A DNA stretch of 48,560 nucleotides. It comes from Pelobacter sp. UBA6812. GTDB lineage: Bacteria; Desulfobacterota; Desulfuromonadia; Desulfuromonadales; Syntrophotaleaceae. The stretch spans positions 1 to 48,560 of the forward strand of contig DKEW01000058.1 in assembly GCA_002452265.1 (NCBI GenBank), given 5' to 3'. The notes under the pieces were generated by a model that was given only the letters and a program-made list of their open reading frames with translations, was not told the DNA's origin and ran no database searches. This document shows, in pieces, positions 1 through 8,229 of this stretch. The translations under genes and the position numbers were made by a program. Each line of letters begins with the position of its first letter. Position 1 is the stretch's first letter.

Positions 1-103
1 GTACTCCGAGCACTTCGGCAATTTTGGTTTGCGAATGTCCTGCTTTCTTGAGAGCGTAAATCTGGTATCTTTGCTCTCGGGCAAGCTGCGTGTAGCGTCT
101 CAT
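1..103 (-). pseudogene. IS30-family transposase, N-terminal part cut by window edge
   Basis: Reading the minus strand from an ATG at 103 gives 34 codons that begin MRRYTQLAREQRYQIYALKK and continue AGHSQTKIAEVLGV. This is the helix-turn-helix start typical of IS30-family transposases. The gene continues beyond base 1, so whether it is intact cannot be seen. The stretch 104-205 next to it, with the sequence GTTGCACTTACGAATTGAAT near 180, resembles the outer end of IS30-type elements, so the element boundary probably lies near 200. Family assignment is fairly sure. The exact end is a guess. Confidence 0.75.
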
Positions 104-234
104 CTGTGCTCCTTTGACCGGCCAGTCTAAGTGGCACAGATGCTACCGCAGCTTGCTCATTTAAACCAACCGTGCAAAGTTGCACTTACGAATTGAATCT
201 GGAGAAAGTAAAAGAAGATTCAACTTAAATTAAT

Positions 235-285
235 AGCCAAATATTTCAAATATTATTTGACTTGGTTTTTGTTCTGGTATACGCT
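235..285 (+). promoter_or_regulatory. AGCCAAA box plus promoter of thiF
   Basis: AGCCAAA lies at 235-241 in AT-rich flanks (AATAGCCAAATATTTCAAAT). A -35-like TTGACT starts at 257, exactly 22 bp after the box starts. A -10-like element follows (TATACG at 278 or TACGCT at 280). The same box and spacing recur before the porin and the second Fe-alcohol dehydrogenase. An activator site is inferred. Confidence 0.6.
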
Positions 286-325
286 GTTAACAACAACGGG
301 GGAATGCAATCTTCCCTAATTCAAA

Positions 326-361
326 CCTCCACCATGGCCCGGGGATGGGCTATGGTGGAGG
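326..361 (+). promoter_or_regulatory. Strong hairpin in thiF leader
   Basis: CCTCCACCAT (326-335) pairs perfectly with ATGGTGGAGG (352-361), and GCCC/GGGC continue the stem inside, leaving a six-base loop. No T-run follows, so it is not a classical terminator. It lies between the promoter and the start at 509. No TPP-riboswitch core (CTGAGA...ACCTGA) is visible. It may stabilise or control the leader. Confidence 0.6.
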
Positions 362-508
362 AATGATTAGGCTCGGTATGCAGCCTTTCGTGTTTGTGCG
401 TAGGATCTGGGTGTTGGTTAACAAAAATCTTGTCGCCACTTCTTAGCCCCTGGTCTGGAGGCTAGCCCGAGTCATTAAGGCGCGACCATTAAGAATGAGT
501 CTACAGAA

Positions 509-1132
509 ATGGAAACTCTGGAAAAAAAATTTTTCTCGAGGCATGTGCTGGCGGTTGTCCCCATTTTGAAAAAGGCCAAAATAGGGATTGCCGGAGCGGG
601 TGGCCTGGGTTCGAATGTTGCGGTAGCCTTGGCGCGTTCCGGGGTTGGAAAGCTCGTTATCGCGGACTTCGACCGTGTGGAACCACATAATCTTAATCGC
701 CAGCAATATTTCGTCGACCAGATAGGAATGTTCAAGGTCACCGCATTGAAGGAAAACCTCGAACGCATCAACCCTTTTTCGGAATACGAAGTTCATAGGG
801 TTTTTCTTAATGGGGAAAACATACCGTCCATACTTGGCGATGTCGATATCATGGTTGAGGCATTCGACAGTGTAGAGTCAAAACTGGAACTCTTGGAGAG
901 TTGGACCGAGAAATTTCCGGGAAAGCCGGTTGTGATGGGTAGCGGCATGGGGGGCTATGGCAATAATAACGAGCTCTCAACCAAAAGGCTTTTTGAAAAC
1001 GTATATGTCTGTGGCGATGGTAAAACCGATGTGGCTATTCATCCTCCCATAGCACCGAGGGTCGCCATTGTAGCTGCCATGCAGGCCAATCTGGTGCTTG
1101 AGATTCTTCTCAATAACAAGGTCGTATTATAA
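509..1132 (+). CDS. thiF: Short ThiF-family sulfur-carrier adenylyltransferase
   Basis: This 207-residue protein belongs to the E1/MoeB/ThiF superfamily, in the short ThiF form found in anaerobes. Such enzymes adenylate the C-terminal glycine of the sulfur carrier ThiS for thiamine-thiazole synthesis. Seen in the sequence: the nucleotide-binding loop GIAGAGGLGSN near residue 28, then the acidic DFDRVEPHNLNRQQYF segment that binds Mg-ATP and the carrier. The CxxC zinc pairs of longer MoeB/ThiF proteins are absent, as in the short subgroup. No thiS, thiG or thiH lies beside it. The gene stands alone behind an AGCCAAA box and a hairpin leader. The start at 509 is the only in-frame ATG after an upstream stop (476-478), and its ribosome site is weak. 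Function as ThiF is inferred from family. Why it shares a control box with alcohol genes is unknown. Confidence 0.88.
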   Translation: METLEKKFFSRHVLAVVPILKKAKIGIAGAGGLGSNVAVALARSGVGKLVIADFDRVEPHNLNRQQYFVDQIGMFKVTALKENLERINPFSEYEVHRVFLNGENIPSILGDVDIMVEAFDSVESKLELLESWTEKFPGKPVVMGSGMGGYGNNNELSTKRLFENVYVCGDGKTDVAIHPPIAPRVAIVAAMQANLVLEILLNNKVVL

Positions 1133-1349
1133 GTCAACTTTATGCTGGGTTCTAACGATTATTAATTCGCTACATTTGATATGAATATTTAATCTTCCTC
1201 TCAGGCGATGTGGCCTCTCCGGGTGGGGTGCATCGCCAACATTTTCCCTTGGTTTCCTTGGATTAAGAAAGATTCTCTGGGTAGATATCGATTTGTTGAA
1301 AGAATAAACAAGTTTTTTTAATATACTTAAATGATTGCAAAAATTAAAT

Positions 1350-1406
1350 AGCCAAACGTTACAAAAATAAAAACTTCAATGACTTGATTGTTTACACGGT
1401 TAACGT
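1350..1406 (+). promoter_or_regulatory. AGCCAAA box upstream of first aldehyde dehydrogenase
   Basis: AGCCAAA at 1350-1356 is preceded by AAAT and followed by CGTTACAAAAAT, matching the shared consensus AGCCAAA-N2-TT-N2-AAAA. A clear -35/-10 pair at the usual spacing is not obvious. TTGATT (1384) and TAACGT (1401) are weak candidates. Confidence 0.5.
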
Positions 1407-1431
1407 TGTCTGGGGGCAACCTCCCCCATCT

Positions 1432-1478
1432 CACCGCCCTGCACTGAACCTCCTAGACAGTGCGGGGCGGTGTTTTTT
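1432..1478 (+). terminator. Intrinsic terminator or attenuator in the aldehyde dehydrogenase leader
   Basis: CACCGCCC-T-GCACTG (1432-1446) pairs with CAGTGC-G-GGGCGGTG (1458-1472), followed directly by six T. A smaller GGGGG/CCCCC hairpin precedes it at 1411-1428. It lies after the AGCCAAA box and before the start at 1583. It is therefore either the thiF terminator placed late or a true attenuator of the aldehyde dehydrogenase gene. Confidence 0.8.
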
Positions 1479-1582
1479 ACACATTGATTTTGGTCGTGAC
1501 CGGTGCGTTGTGGTTTTTTTCAGTGGCCCTAAAAGAGGGAGCTTAACAATAGAATTCACCCCGAAACCGAAAGGAGCCAAGC

Positions 1583-3082
1583 ATGACTAAGATTTTGCAC
1601 CATTATCTTAATGGCCAGCGTGTCGCAGGTACTAGTGGCAGGTTTAGCGATGTCATCAATCCGGCATCCGGAGATGTGATTGCACAAGTTCCTTTGGCTT
1701 CTGCCGATGAAACAGCTTCAGCGATAGTCGCAGCGGCAGAGGCCTTTCCTGCTTGGCGCGATACCCCGCCACTTCGTCGCGCCCGCGTGTTATTTCGATT
1801 TATCGAATTGTTGAATCAGAACATGGACGAGCTTGCATCGCTGATTTCGGAAGAGCATGGGAAAGTTTTCGACGATGCCATCGGAGATGTCACCCGTGGT
1901 ATGGAGGTTGCGGAATTTGCCTGTGGAGCACCGCATTTGCTGAAGGGCCATTTTTCTGAAAATGTTGGAACCAACGTTGACAGCCATTCCATTCGACAGC
2001 CTCTGGGCGTTTGCGCAGGTATTACTCCATTTAATTTTCCGGCGATGGTCCCTATGTGGATGTTTCCGCTCGCCATAATCTGCGGCAACACGTTTGTCTT
2101 GAAACCCTCGGAGAAAGTTCCGAGTACTGCATTGCGCATGGCCGAGTTGATGAGTGAAGCCGGGTTGCCTGCTGGTGTTTTAAATGTGGTTAACGGTGAC
2201 AAGGAATCGGTCAATGTGTTGCTTGAGCATCCCCAAATTGCAGGGGTCAGTTTTGTCGGGTCTACACCGGTGGCGGAACATATTTACAAGACCGCTACGG
2301 CAAATGGAAAAAGGGCGCAAGCATTGGGTGGTGCCAAAAACCATATGGTGGTTATGCCTGATGCTGATCTCGACCAGGTAACCAATGCCCTGATGGGCGC
2401 GGCCTATGGTGCAGCCGGAGAACGTTGCATGGCCATTTCGGTTGTTGTTGCGGTCGGTGACGAAACGGCCGACGCCTTGGTCGCGCGACTGATACCAAGG
2501 GTACAAGGACTTAAGGTCGGCGCCGGCATGTCGGTTGGGGTTGAAATGGGCCCCCTGATAAGCGCAGAGCACCTGGTAAAAGTCAAAAACTACGTGGATA
2601 TTGGGGTTGCCGAGGGCGCGACACTCATAGTGGATGGGCGCGATCTAACGGTACCTGCATCGGGAAAAGGTTTTTTTCTCGGTGGTTGTCTTTTTGATCG
2701 GGTAACCACAGATATGCGGATTTATAAAGAAGAAATCTTCGGTCCGGTTCTGGCGGTAGTGCGGGCTCAAGATTTCAATGTCGCACTTGAGATGATCAAT
2801 GCTCATGAGTATGGCAATGGCACATCTATTTTCACCAGGGATGGAGATACCGCCCGAACTTTTGGTTCTCAGGTTCAGGCCGGTATGGTAGGCGTCAATA
2901 TCCCTATTCCGGTCCCTATGGCGTATCACAGTTTCGGCGGTTGGAAGCGGTCCCTTTTCGGAGATGTGCATATGCATGGCACGGAAGGTATTAATTTTTA
3001 TACCAAGCTTAAAACCATTACATCGAGATGGCCGACGGGTATCCGATCGGGTTCAGATTTTCATATGCCGACAATGGGGTGA
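1583..3082 (+). CDS. CoA-acylating aldehyde dehydrogenase (methylmalonate-semialdehyde dehydrogenase family)
   Basis: The 499-residue product matches the MmsA branch of the NAD-dependent aldehyde dehydrogenase superfamily in length and motifs. Visible features are the TPFNFPAM segment (148-155), FVGST in the NAD fold (224-228), the catalytic cysteine in GERCMA (Cys282) and EEIFGPV. The segment where hydrolytic aldehyde dehydrogenases carry the general-base Glu reads QALGGAKNH, as in CoA-acylating MmsA enzymes, so an acyl-CoA product is expected. Beside two alcohol dehydrogenases and a porin, the likely job is oxidising acetaldehyde or another short aldehyde to its acyl-CoA. This substrate is inferred, and methylmalonate semialdehyde is not excluded. 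An AAAGGAG ribosome site sits just before the ATG. A second copy of the family lies at 10706. Confidence 0.9.
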   Translation: MTKILHHYLNGQRVAGTSGRFSDVINPASGDVIAQVPLASADETASAIVAAAEAFPAWRDTPPLRRARVLFRFIELLNQNMDELASLISEEHGKVFDDAIGDVTRGMEVAEFACGAPHLLKGHFSENVGTNVDSHSIRQPLGVCAGITPFNFPAMVPMWMFPLAIICGNTFVLKPSEKVPSTALRMAELMSEAGLPAGVLNVVNGDKESVNVLLEHPQIAGVSFVGSTPVAEHIYKTATANGKRAQALGGAKNHMVVMPDADLDQVTNALMGAAYGAAGERCMAISVVVAVGDETADALVARLIPRVQGLKVGAGMSVGVEMGPLISAEHLVKVKNYVDIGVAEGATLIVDGRDLTVPASGKGFFLGGCLFDRVTTDMRIYKEEIFGPVLAVVRAQDFNVALEMINAHEYGNGTSIFTRDGDTARTFGSQVQAGMVGVNIPIPVPMAYHSFGGWKRSLFGDVHMHGTEGINFYTKLKTITSRWPTGIRSGSDFHMPTMG

Positions 3083-3143
3083 AATTGAAAAAAATGTTTT
3101 TCCTGGTCGGGTGAAAAACAAAAAAGTTGCTATCTCGTATGCG

Positions 3144-3178
3144 AAAGCCCCCCTAATACAAATAGGGGGGCTTTTTTT
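3144..3178. terminator. Bidirectional terminator between aldehyde dehydrogenase and porin
   Basis: AAAGCCCCCCTA (3144-3155) pairs with TAGGGGGGCTTT (3163-3174) around a seven-base loop, followed by T7 on the plus strand and preceded by an A-rich run for the minus strand. It can stop both converging genes. Confidence 0.9.
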
Positions 3179-3203
3179 CTTCGTTGATCAGGTTTGGAAA
3201 TTT

Positions 3204-4445
3204 CTACCAGACAAAGAAGGTACCGATGCTGAATATTTCGGTATTTTGGTCTTCACCGTCAAACCAGGAGTTCTCAGTCAGCATAATTTCAGTCATGACC
3301 TTGAGATGGGGATTGATGTCGTGGTAGAGGCCGAATACCCATAGCGTCTGCTCTTCAATCTGTACCTCGGTACCGAGCAGGCGATCCGCTTTGTCCCGCG
3401 AGGTTTCATCCATATAGTTTCCGCCGTAGCTGACACCAAGTTTCGTTTTACCGAGGCGGTTGTCAAAACCGTACATCAATTGGGCAATAAAACCTTGGCT
3501 GTCTCTTTCCTTCCCTGCGGCATCCAGCGCATCGGTATCAAGCATCAACACGGACCCGACCGCCGAATTATCAAAGCCCGATAAAACCAAGTCGAAGCCT
3601 TTATACAGGACTTGCACTCCGCCAGCAATCCCGGTTGCTTCCACGGTGCCATCGAAGCCGCTGCCGCTCGTAAAGTCCGCTTCTTGCCAGACCCCGGACA
3701 CCCAGGCTTTGAGAGATCCCCCCTCAAAAGTCCCTGCATAGGATACTTCGCCTTCAACTCGCGGCAGTTTTGTCTCTTCCGCTCTTGCTGAAGGTCCAGC
3801 AATCACGCTTGGGTCATAAAGCCCTACCGCGACCTTGAAGCCGTTAAGGTCAGGGGTGGTATAGCGTACCTGGGCGTTGAATTGCGGATAAACATAGCCA
3901 TAGCCGATGCGCCCCAGGGGGGTGCCGCCCCCGTCGAGAGCGCCTTGGGCACCGTAGCCCCAGACGGTCATATCTGTCAGGAGGTTCTGGCCCTGAAACT
4001 GGCTGAGTGTTTTACCTATCAGCATCTGACCAAAGTTGCCGTCGACGGTGAAAAAGATTTCGCGAAGGTCGATCTGATTGCCGAAGGAGTTCTTTGACTT
4101 GCCAATATCCTTGGAATCGTAGGTGGGGTAAAATCCGACGCGTGCAGCCATGTCAAGGCCACCCATGGTCGGGGCTTTGATATTGAAAGCAAGAATTCCG
4201 GGGACCAGGCCGATGCGTTCCCGGTAACCCTCCTGGTTGTCAACTATGGTTCCGCCACGACGAATACCCGAGCCAAAATCGGGTTTATCGTCTGCAGTTT
4301 CGTAGGCGGCAAACATGTTAACCAGACCATCGGTGCTGAATGCCCAGCCACTATCCGTTCCGATTACAATAGCGGCATGGCTATTAGTACTAAAAACCAA
4401 AAGGCCAAAAAATAATCCGCTAAGCCAAAACCTTGAAATTTTCAT
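3204..4445 (-). CDS. Outer-membrane porin
   Basis: The 413-residue product starts with a signal peptide (MKISRFWLSGLFFGLLVFST, then NSHA). It continues with alternating polar and aromatic strands typical of a Gram-negative beta-barrel, and ends FFVW with a terminal aromatic residue as outer-membrane proteins usually do. The frame is open to 4541, but the start at 4445 is chosen because GGAGG lies just before it and the signal peptide begins there. Segments such as SGWAFSTDGLVNMFAAYET near the mature N-terminus recall general diffusion porins of proteobacteria. The gene is convergent with the aldehyde dehydrogenase, and its promoter carries an AGCCAAA box, so it probably admits the alcohol substrate or a related solute. 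The solute is inference. Confidence 0.85.
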   Translation of the reverse strand: MKISRFWLSGLFFGLLVFSTNSHAAIVIGTDSGWAFSTDGLVNMFAAYETADDKPDFGSGIRRGGTIVDNQEGYRERIGLVPGILAFNIKAPTMGGLDMAARVGFYPTYDSKDIGKSKNSFGNQIDLREIFFTVDGNFGQMLIGKTLSQFQGQNLLTDMTVWGYGAQGALDGGGTPLGRIGYGYVYPQFNAQVRYTTPDLNGFKVAVGLYDPSVIAGPSARAEETKLPRVEGEVSYAGTFEGGSLKAWVSGVWQEADFTSGSGFDGTVEATGIAGGVQVLYKGFDLVLSGFDNSAVGSVLMLDTDALDAAGKERDSQGFIAQLMYGFDNRLGKTKLGVSYGGNYMDETSRDKADRLLGTEVQIEEQTLWVFGLYHDINPHLKVMTEIMLTENSWFDGEDQNTEIFSIGTFFVW

Positions 4446-4665
4446 CTCCAACCTCCAAAGAAACGCAACTTTAAAAAACTTCAATCGGTAACTTGGATAG
4501 GGCATAAGCTGCTTGATTAAAGCTGAATTGCCATGCCCCAAGTTCCGATGCTTTCAAATCGTTTCAGTTTTGCACGCCAACCTTCTTTGATTCACAGGTG
4601 ATAGTGACGAAGTTTTTTGGGGGGAAGCAAAACAGCGTTGCAGGGGGAGGTGGGTCATGCATCAA

Positions 4666-4715
4666 AAATAACGGCATCCTACTTCATAGTCAATGTATAA
4701 ATTATATATTTGGCT
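4666..4715 (-). promoter_or_regulatory. AGCCAAA box plus promoter of the porin
   Basis: On the minus strand AGCCAAATATATAATTT starts at 4715. TTGACT (4693-4688) begins exactly 22 bp further on, followed after 17 bp by TATTTT as -10. The box-to--35 distance equals that in the thiF and second alcohol dehydrogenase promoters. Confidence 0.7.
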
Positions 4716-5040
4716 AATTTTTTAGTGCTGGAAAGGGTTCTTTTCAATTTAAAAGAGTGTATTTTCTCCTAAACTGTATGGGATGGTTTGTAGGGCACTA
4801 AAATGTCAGTTTAAGCGACTTCCTACAGATATTCTTGGGGGGAGGGGGATAAAACTTTTTTTGGCGACCTTGGTGCCTTAGTGAAAAAAATATCTTTCCT
4901 TGGGACTGTTTGGAAGCCATGTTCGCAGTATGGGGCTTAGATCTGTTCATGTCAAAAATCGGTCAAAATTTAAACAGCGTTTGATTCTATGAAAAATATT
5001 ATACAAAAAAACGTTTAAAATCAAGCAAATATAAAAAAAT

Positions 5041-5092
5041 AGCCAAAACATTCAAAAATATGGTTGAAAAGAAATTTATCTTGTCGTATATA
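5041..5092 (+). promoter_or_regulatory. AGCCAAA box plus promoter of first Fe-alcohol dehydrogenase
   Basis: AGCCAAA at 5041-5047 is followed 23 bp from its start by TTGAAA (5064-5069), a 17-bp spacer and TATATA (5087-5092). This is a near-consensus vegetative promoter with a leader of about 330 bases. Confidence 0.7.
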
Positions 5093-5253
5093 TTGAAAAC
5101 CAAAGGCTACTGACGTGGCAGCCTTGACAAAAGAACAGCATGATTTTTTATTTTGAAAACTCTGGCCGAGGAGTTGGAGCGTGTCCTGGCCGCAATCGAT
5201 GCCGACACCGTTTGCAAAACTGGAATCAGAATTTTTTTTTGATAAATGAAAAT

Positions 5254-5344
5254 AGCCAAATATATAAATTAATTTACAGGCACTCCATGGCAGGCTTTTT
5301 CTAAATTGCAGGGTATGGGCCATAGCTGTTCGGGGGGACAGAGC
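5254..5344 (+). promoter_or_regulatory. Second AGCCAAA box and leader hairpin
   Basis: AGCCAAA at 5254-5260 with ATATAAATT behind it lies inside the presumed transcript. No -35 is seen at the usual 22-bp distance. A small hairpin (CTGTTC...GGACAG, about 5327-5342) follows. This may be a downstream operator or the box of an unseen second promoter. Confidence 0.45.
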
Positions 5345-5427
5345 GAAAAAGCGCCGGGAGTTCATGTGAAGAGGAGCCATCACCTGTGCTGGTGGCAAAA
5401 CATCTACAAACAACGAAGGAGGAGAAA

Positions 5428-6579
5428 ATGGCTGACTTTTTGTGTCCCGCGGTAAACTTCATCGGTAAGGGTACTGTTGCCGAGGTTGGTCCCAGGGCTG
5501 CCATGTTTGGCACTAAAGCGCTCATCGTATGTGATGGTTTCCTTGCAAAACTCGAGGATGGTCCGGTTGCCAAAGTAAAAGACTCACTGGCCGCATCCGG
5601 GGTTAAATTCGCTATTTATGATGGTGTTGAACCTAACCCGAAAGACACCAATGTTGCTGCCGGTCTGAAGATTTACAAAGCGGAAAAATGCGACATCATC
5701 GTGACCGTCGGTGGCGGAAGCTCCCATGACTGCGGTAAGGGCATCGGTATTGCTGCCACGCACGACGGGGACCTCTACAAAGATTATGCCGGCATCGAGA
5801 TGTTGACCAACGAACTGCCTCCGATTATCGCGGTCAACACCACCGCCGGTACCGCCAGTGAAGTTACCCGCCACTGCGTTATCACCAACACCAAAGAAAA
5901 AGTTAAATTTGTTATCGTCAGTTGGCGCAACCTGCCTAAAGTTTCTATTAATGATCCTGAGTTGATGGTCGCCAAACCGGCCGGCTTGACCGCCGCTACC
6001 GGTATGGATGCTCTGACTCACGCTGTTGAATGTTATGTGACCAAAGATGCCAATCCGGCAACCGACGCCGTGGCGATTCACGCTATCAAATTGATTGGCA
6101 AGTTCTTGCGTCGCGCCGTTGCAAATGGGGCGGATATCGAGGCTCGCGAAGGCATGGCCTATGGGTCCCTGCTGGCCGGTATGGCTTTCAACAATGCAGG
6201 CCTTGGTTACGTGCATGCCATGGCTCATCAGTTGGGCGGCCTGCTCGATATGCCCCACGGCATCGCCAATGCTGTACTGCTGCCCCATATCGAAAGATAT
6301 AACCTGATGGTTAACCCCGAGAAATTTGCCGATATCGCCGTGGCGTTGGGGGAAAATATCAATGGTCTCGGCAAGATGGAAGCTGCTGAAAAAGCCATCG
6401 ACGCCATCGTTCGCTTGTCCATGGATGTTGGGATTCCTCAGCACCTTGCTGAACTGGGCGTCAAGGAATCCGATATTCAACAGATGGCGGAAATGGCTAT
6501 GCGGGACGGCAACGCCGGTACAAATCCCCGTGTTGGTAAGCTCGCCGATATCGTCCAACTGTTCAAGAATGCCATGTAA
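5428..6579 (+). CDS. Iron-containing alcohol dehydrogenase (group III)
   Basis: The 383-residue product is a group III Fe-dependent alcohol dehydrogenase, an NAD(P)-linked enzyme that interconverts primary alcohols and aldehydes. GGGS (96-99) forms the nucleotide loop, and the four metal ligands are all present: Asp194 and His198 in TGMDALTH, His263 in YVHAMAHQ and His277 in MPHG. The start at 5428 has an ideal AAGGAGGAG site. An ATG 42 bases upstream in the same frame lacks one. It is transcribed away from the porin and shares its box type. With the acylating aldehyde dehydrogenases it would make an alcohol to acyl-CoA route. The exact alcohol (ethanol most likely) is inferred. A possible decayed copy of its N-terminus lies near 18.84 kb. 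Confidence 0.93.
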   Translation: MADFLCPAVNFIGKGTVAEVGPRAAMFGTKALIVCDGFLAKLEDGPVAKVKDSLAASGVKFAIYDGVEPNPKDTNVAAGLKIYKAEKCDIIVTVGGGSSHDCGKGIGIAATHDGDLYKDYAGIEMLTNELPPIIAVNTTAGTASEVTRHCVITNTKEKVKFVIVSWRNLPKVSINDPELMVAKPAGLTAATGMDALTHAVECYVTKDANPATDAVAIHAIKLIGKFLRRAVANGADIEAREGMAYGSLLAGMAFNNAGLGYVHAMAHQLGGLLDMPHGIANAVLLPHIERYNLMVNPEKFADIAVALGENINGLGKMEAAEKAIDAIVRLSMDVGIPQHLAELGVKESDIQQMAEMAMRDGNAGTNPRVGKLADIVQLFKNAM

Positions 6580-6590
6580 TTAGCATAAAA

Positions 6591-6632
6591 AGTGGCGCCT
6601 TCGCACTTTAGCGGAGGTGCCACTTCTGTTTT
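6591..6632 (+). terminator. Terminator after first Fe-alcohol dehydrogenase
   Basis: AGTGGCGCCT (6591-6600) pairs with AGGTGCCACT (6615-6624) with one G-T wobble, followed by TCTGTTTTG. It starts 12 bases after the stop codon. Confidence 0.75.
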
Positions 6633-6681
6633 GAGGGTGGTTGCAACGATTCTCGGATAAAGGAGCACAACGGTTGTGGGC

Positions 6682-6974
6682 ATGAACGAAAATGCGGAGC
6701 TCCTGAAAGTTTATGTTTGGAACGATGAGCGGAAGGGTGCAGGCCTCTGCATGAAGTGATCGTAGATCGGATGAAAGAGCTCGACGGTTATGGCCTGACA
6801 GTGGTGAGGGTTTACTCCCGTCCGACAGGCAATAGTCAGTCGGACGGTCAGCAGACGGTTGTGAAGGTTCTTGCCAGGCCGGATGCTATCGATCTGGTGC
6901 AACGCTTTGTCCATCAGCTCGGCAGTTCCGGGTGGATGGTCAGGGAAAAAATCGAAGCCCTTTGCGGTTTGTGA
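6682..6974 (+). pseudogene. DUF190 (PII-like) protein with a frameshift
   Basis: The first frame from the ATG at 6682 reads MNENAELLKVYVWNDERKGA and then GL before it runs into a stop 24 bases later. A shift of one base back near 6742-6746 continues as PLHEVIVDRMKELDGYGLT through to the stop at 6972-6974. Together they give the classic DUF190 pattern also seen intact in the neighbour at 8230 (LLRIYLNETKRLGDKSLYEA). DUF190 proteins are small ferredoxin-fold relatives of PII signalling proteins. No slippery run lies at the shift, so mutation or a sequencing error is more likely than programmed frameshifting. The ribosome site AAAGGAG precedes it. Confidence 0.7.
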
Positions 6975-7126
6975 AAAGCATAACCGAGCCGGGAATTGGG
7001 GAAGAGCCTGCATTCTGTGCCAGAGTAGGAACGCTGGTCGGCACAGTCGATGACAGGCTGTTTTACATGCAAAGCCCTTTTTAGGAGTAAACGCTAAACA
7101 CGGACGTCATAGAGTGGAGGATAGTT

Positions 7127-8116
7127 ATGGATGCCTGGAGTCTTAATGCCATTTTGCTGGCTTTCGGGGGCGGAATGTTCGGTGCCAGTCTCGGCGGCTT
7201 GTGGTCTTTCTGTCTCTGCGGTCTGTTGACCATGTTGGGCTGTCTGGTCGTGCTAGGCGGCGGTTCTGATTTTCTGTTGCTGCAAGTCGGTCTGGGTCCG
7301 ATCTTCGGTCCCCACACCGGCGGCTTTGTGGCCGGGGTTGTTGCCTCGACCTATGCTGCCGGTTTCAAAAAAAATCATCCCTCGGGCGCGGCCAAGGATA
7401 TTCTGTCGCCTCTGGTCGATACCTCTTGGGATGTGCTGGTGGTCGGCGGTGTCTCTGCCGTTTTTGGCCTAGTGATCGTACCTCTGCTGGGCAAAGTTCC
7501 CCTTGTCAAGGAATTCGACCTGCTGGCCCTGTCCATCTGCATCAATATCTGGTTGGCTCGTGGCCTGTTCCAGAAAGAGGCGCCCTGGGGGAACATGGAG
7601 TCGATCAGGGAGCACGGATGGCTGAAAACCAATGGCTACGCCATTTCCTGGGTCGGCTGGATGTCGCCGCCGTCCCGCCTGCTGGCCATCGGTGCCGGCA
7701 TGGGCCTGCTGTCTGGTGGGGTGGCCATGGGCTTCCGCGAGTACCTGGCGCCGCTGGCCGCGCAGGGTGTGGTGAGTGACGCCGCTGCCTTCGTGGCGCC
7801 GCTGATCTTTTGCTGGGGTTTTTCGGCCATCATGCTGACCATGCTCAATTTCGGTCAGGGCACCATCCAGAAGTCTCCGGTAACCCACTGTATGGCAATC
7901 ATGGGGGCTTGGGGGTATCTGCAGACCGGCTCACTGGTGATGGCCATGATCTTTGGTATCGGTGGCGCATTTGTCGAAGAGTTGACGGCCCGCATGTTCT
8001 ACAACCACGGTAGCAACCATCTTGATCCGCCCGCTGCGGGGATTGCCCTTTCGACCTTCATAATGAATATATTGTTCAAGCCTGAATTCTTGAACCTCGG
8101 CAAGTTTTTCAATTAA
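7127..8116 (+). CDS. Polytopic membrane protein of unknown function
   Basis: I do not recognise a named family for this 329-residue protein. It is strongly hydrophobic with roughly eight to ten membrane segments. Glycine-rich stretches occur near the N-terminus (LLAFGGGMFGASLGGLWSF) and again later (LLAIGAGMGLLSGGVAMG), so an internal duplication is possible. A soluble loop around residues 75-95 carries KKNHPSGAAKDILSP. The last third contains HCMAIMGAWGYLQTGS and AFVEELTARMFYNHGSNH, with conserved-looking charged residues inside the membrane region (Glu, Arg, His). It sits between two DUF190 genes, which in other genomes often accompany transporters, so a regulated transporter is plausible. 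The substrate is unknown. The ribosome site GGAGGATAGTT precedes the ATG. Confidence 0.8.
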   Translation: MDAWSLNAILLAFGGGMFGASLGGLWSFCLCGLLTMLGCLVVLGGGSDFLLLQVGLGPIFGPHTGGFVAGVVASTYAAGFKKNHPSGAAKDILSPLVDTSWDVLVVGGVSAVFGLVIVPLLGKVPLVKEFDLLALSICINIWLARGLFQKEAPWGNMESIREHGWLKTNGYAISWVGWMSPPSRLLAIGAGMGLLSGGVAMGFREYLAPLAAQGVVSDAAAFVAPLIFCWGFSAIMLTMLNFGQGTIQKSPVTHCMAIMGAWGYLQTGSLVMAMIFGIGGAFVEELTARMFYNHGSNHLDPPAAGIALSTFIMNILFKPEFLNLGKFFN

Positions 8117-8229
8117 TAGCTCAAGCTCCATCTTGGAAGCGTAAGGGATTGAGAAGTTTATCTGAATGCCGAGTTCGTCGTGAAATTCTGGCGACTTAAA
8201 CAAATATGCGAGAGCTTAGGGGGTTCGAT

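Larger units (their letters stand above)
1133..1582. other. Intergenic leader region before first aldehyde dehydrogenase
   Basis: This 450-base stretch holds an AGCCAAA box (1350), a GGGGG/CCCCC hairpin (1411-1428), a 15-bp terminator-like hairpin (1432-1478) and a ribosome site just before 1583. A 68-codon frame at 1384-1590 crosses the terminator, has no ribosome site and no recognisable product, and is not counted as a gene. Confidence 0.6.
4446..5427. other. Long divergent regulatory region
   Basis: Nearly 1 kb without a supported gene separates the divergent porin and Fe-alcohol dehydrogenase. It contains three AGCCAAA boxes (4715 on minus, 5041 and 5254 on plus), two recognisable promoters and a short hairpin before 5428. 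Nothing else interpretable was seen between 4720 and 5030. Confidence 0.6.

Noticed and set aside
326..361. TPP riboswitch in front of thiF
   Set aside because: The hairpin is strong, but the conserved TPP core sequences are absent and only one stem is visible.
1411..1478. ANTAR-type two-hairpin antiterminator
   Set aside because: The loops do not show the required conserved A and G positions. Kept only as a general attenuator candidate.
1384..1590. 68-codon frame before the first aldehyde dehydrogenase
   Set aside because: It runs through a perfect terminator hairpin, has no ribosome site and no protein-like motif. The region is better explained as a leader.
6682..6756. Programmed frameshift in the DUF190 gene
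   Set aside because: No slippery heptamer or run lies at the shift point. Mutation or a sequencing error is simpler.
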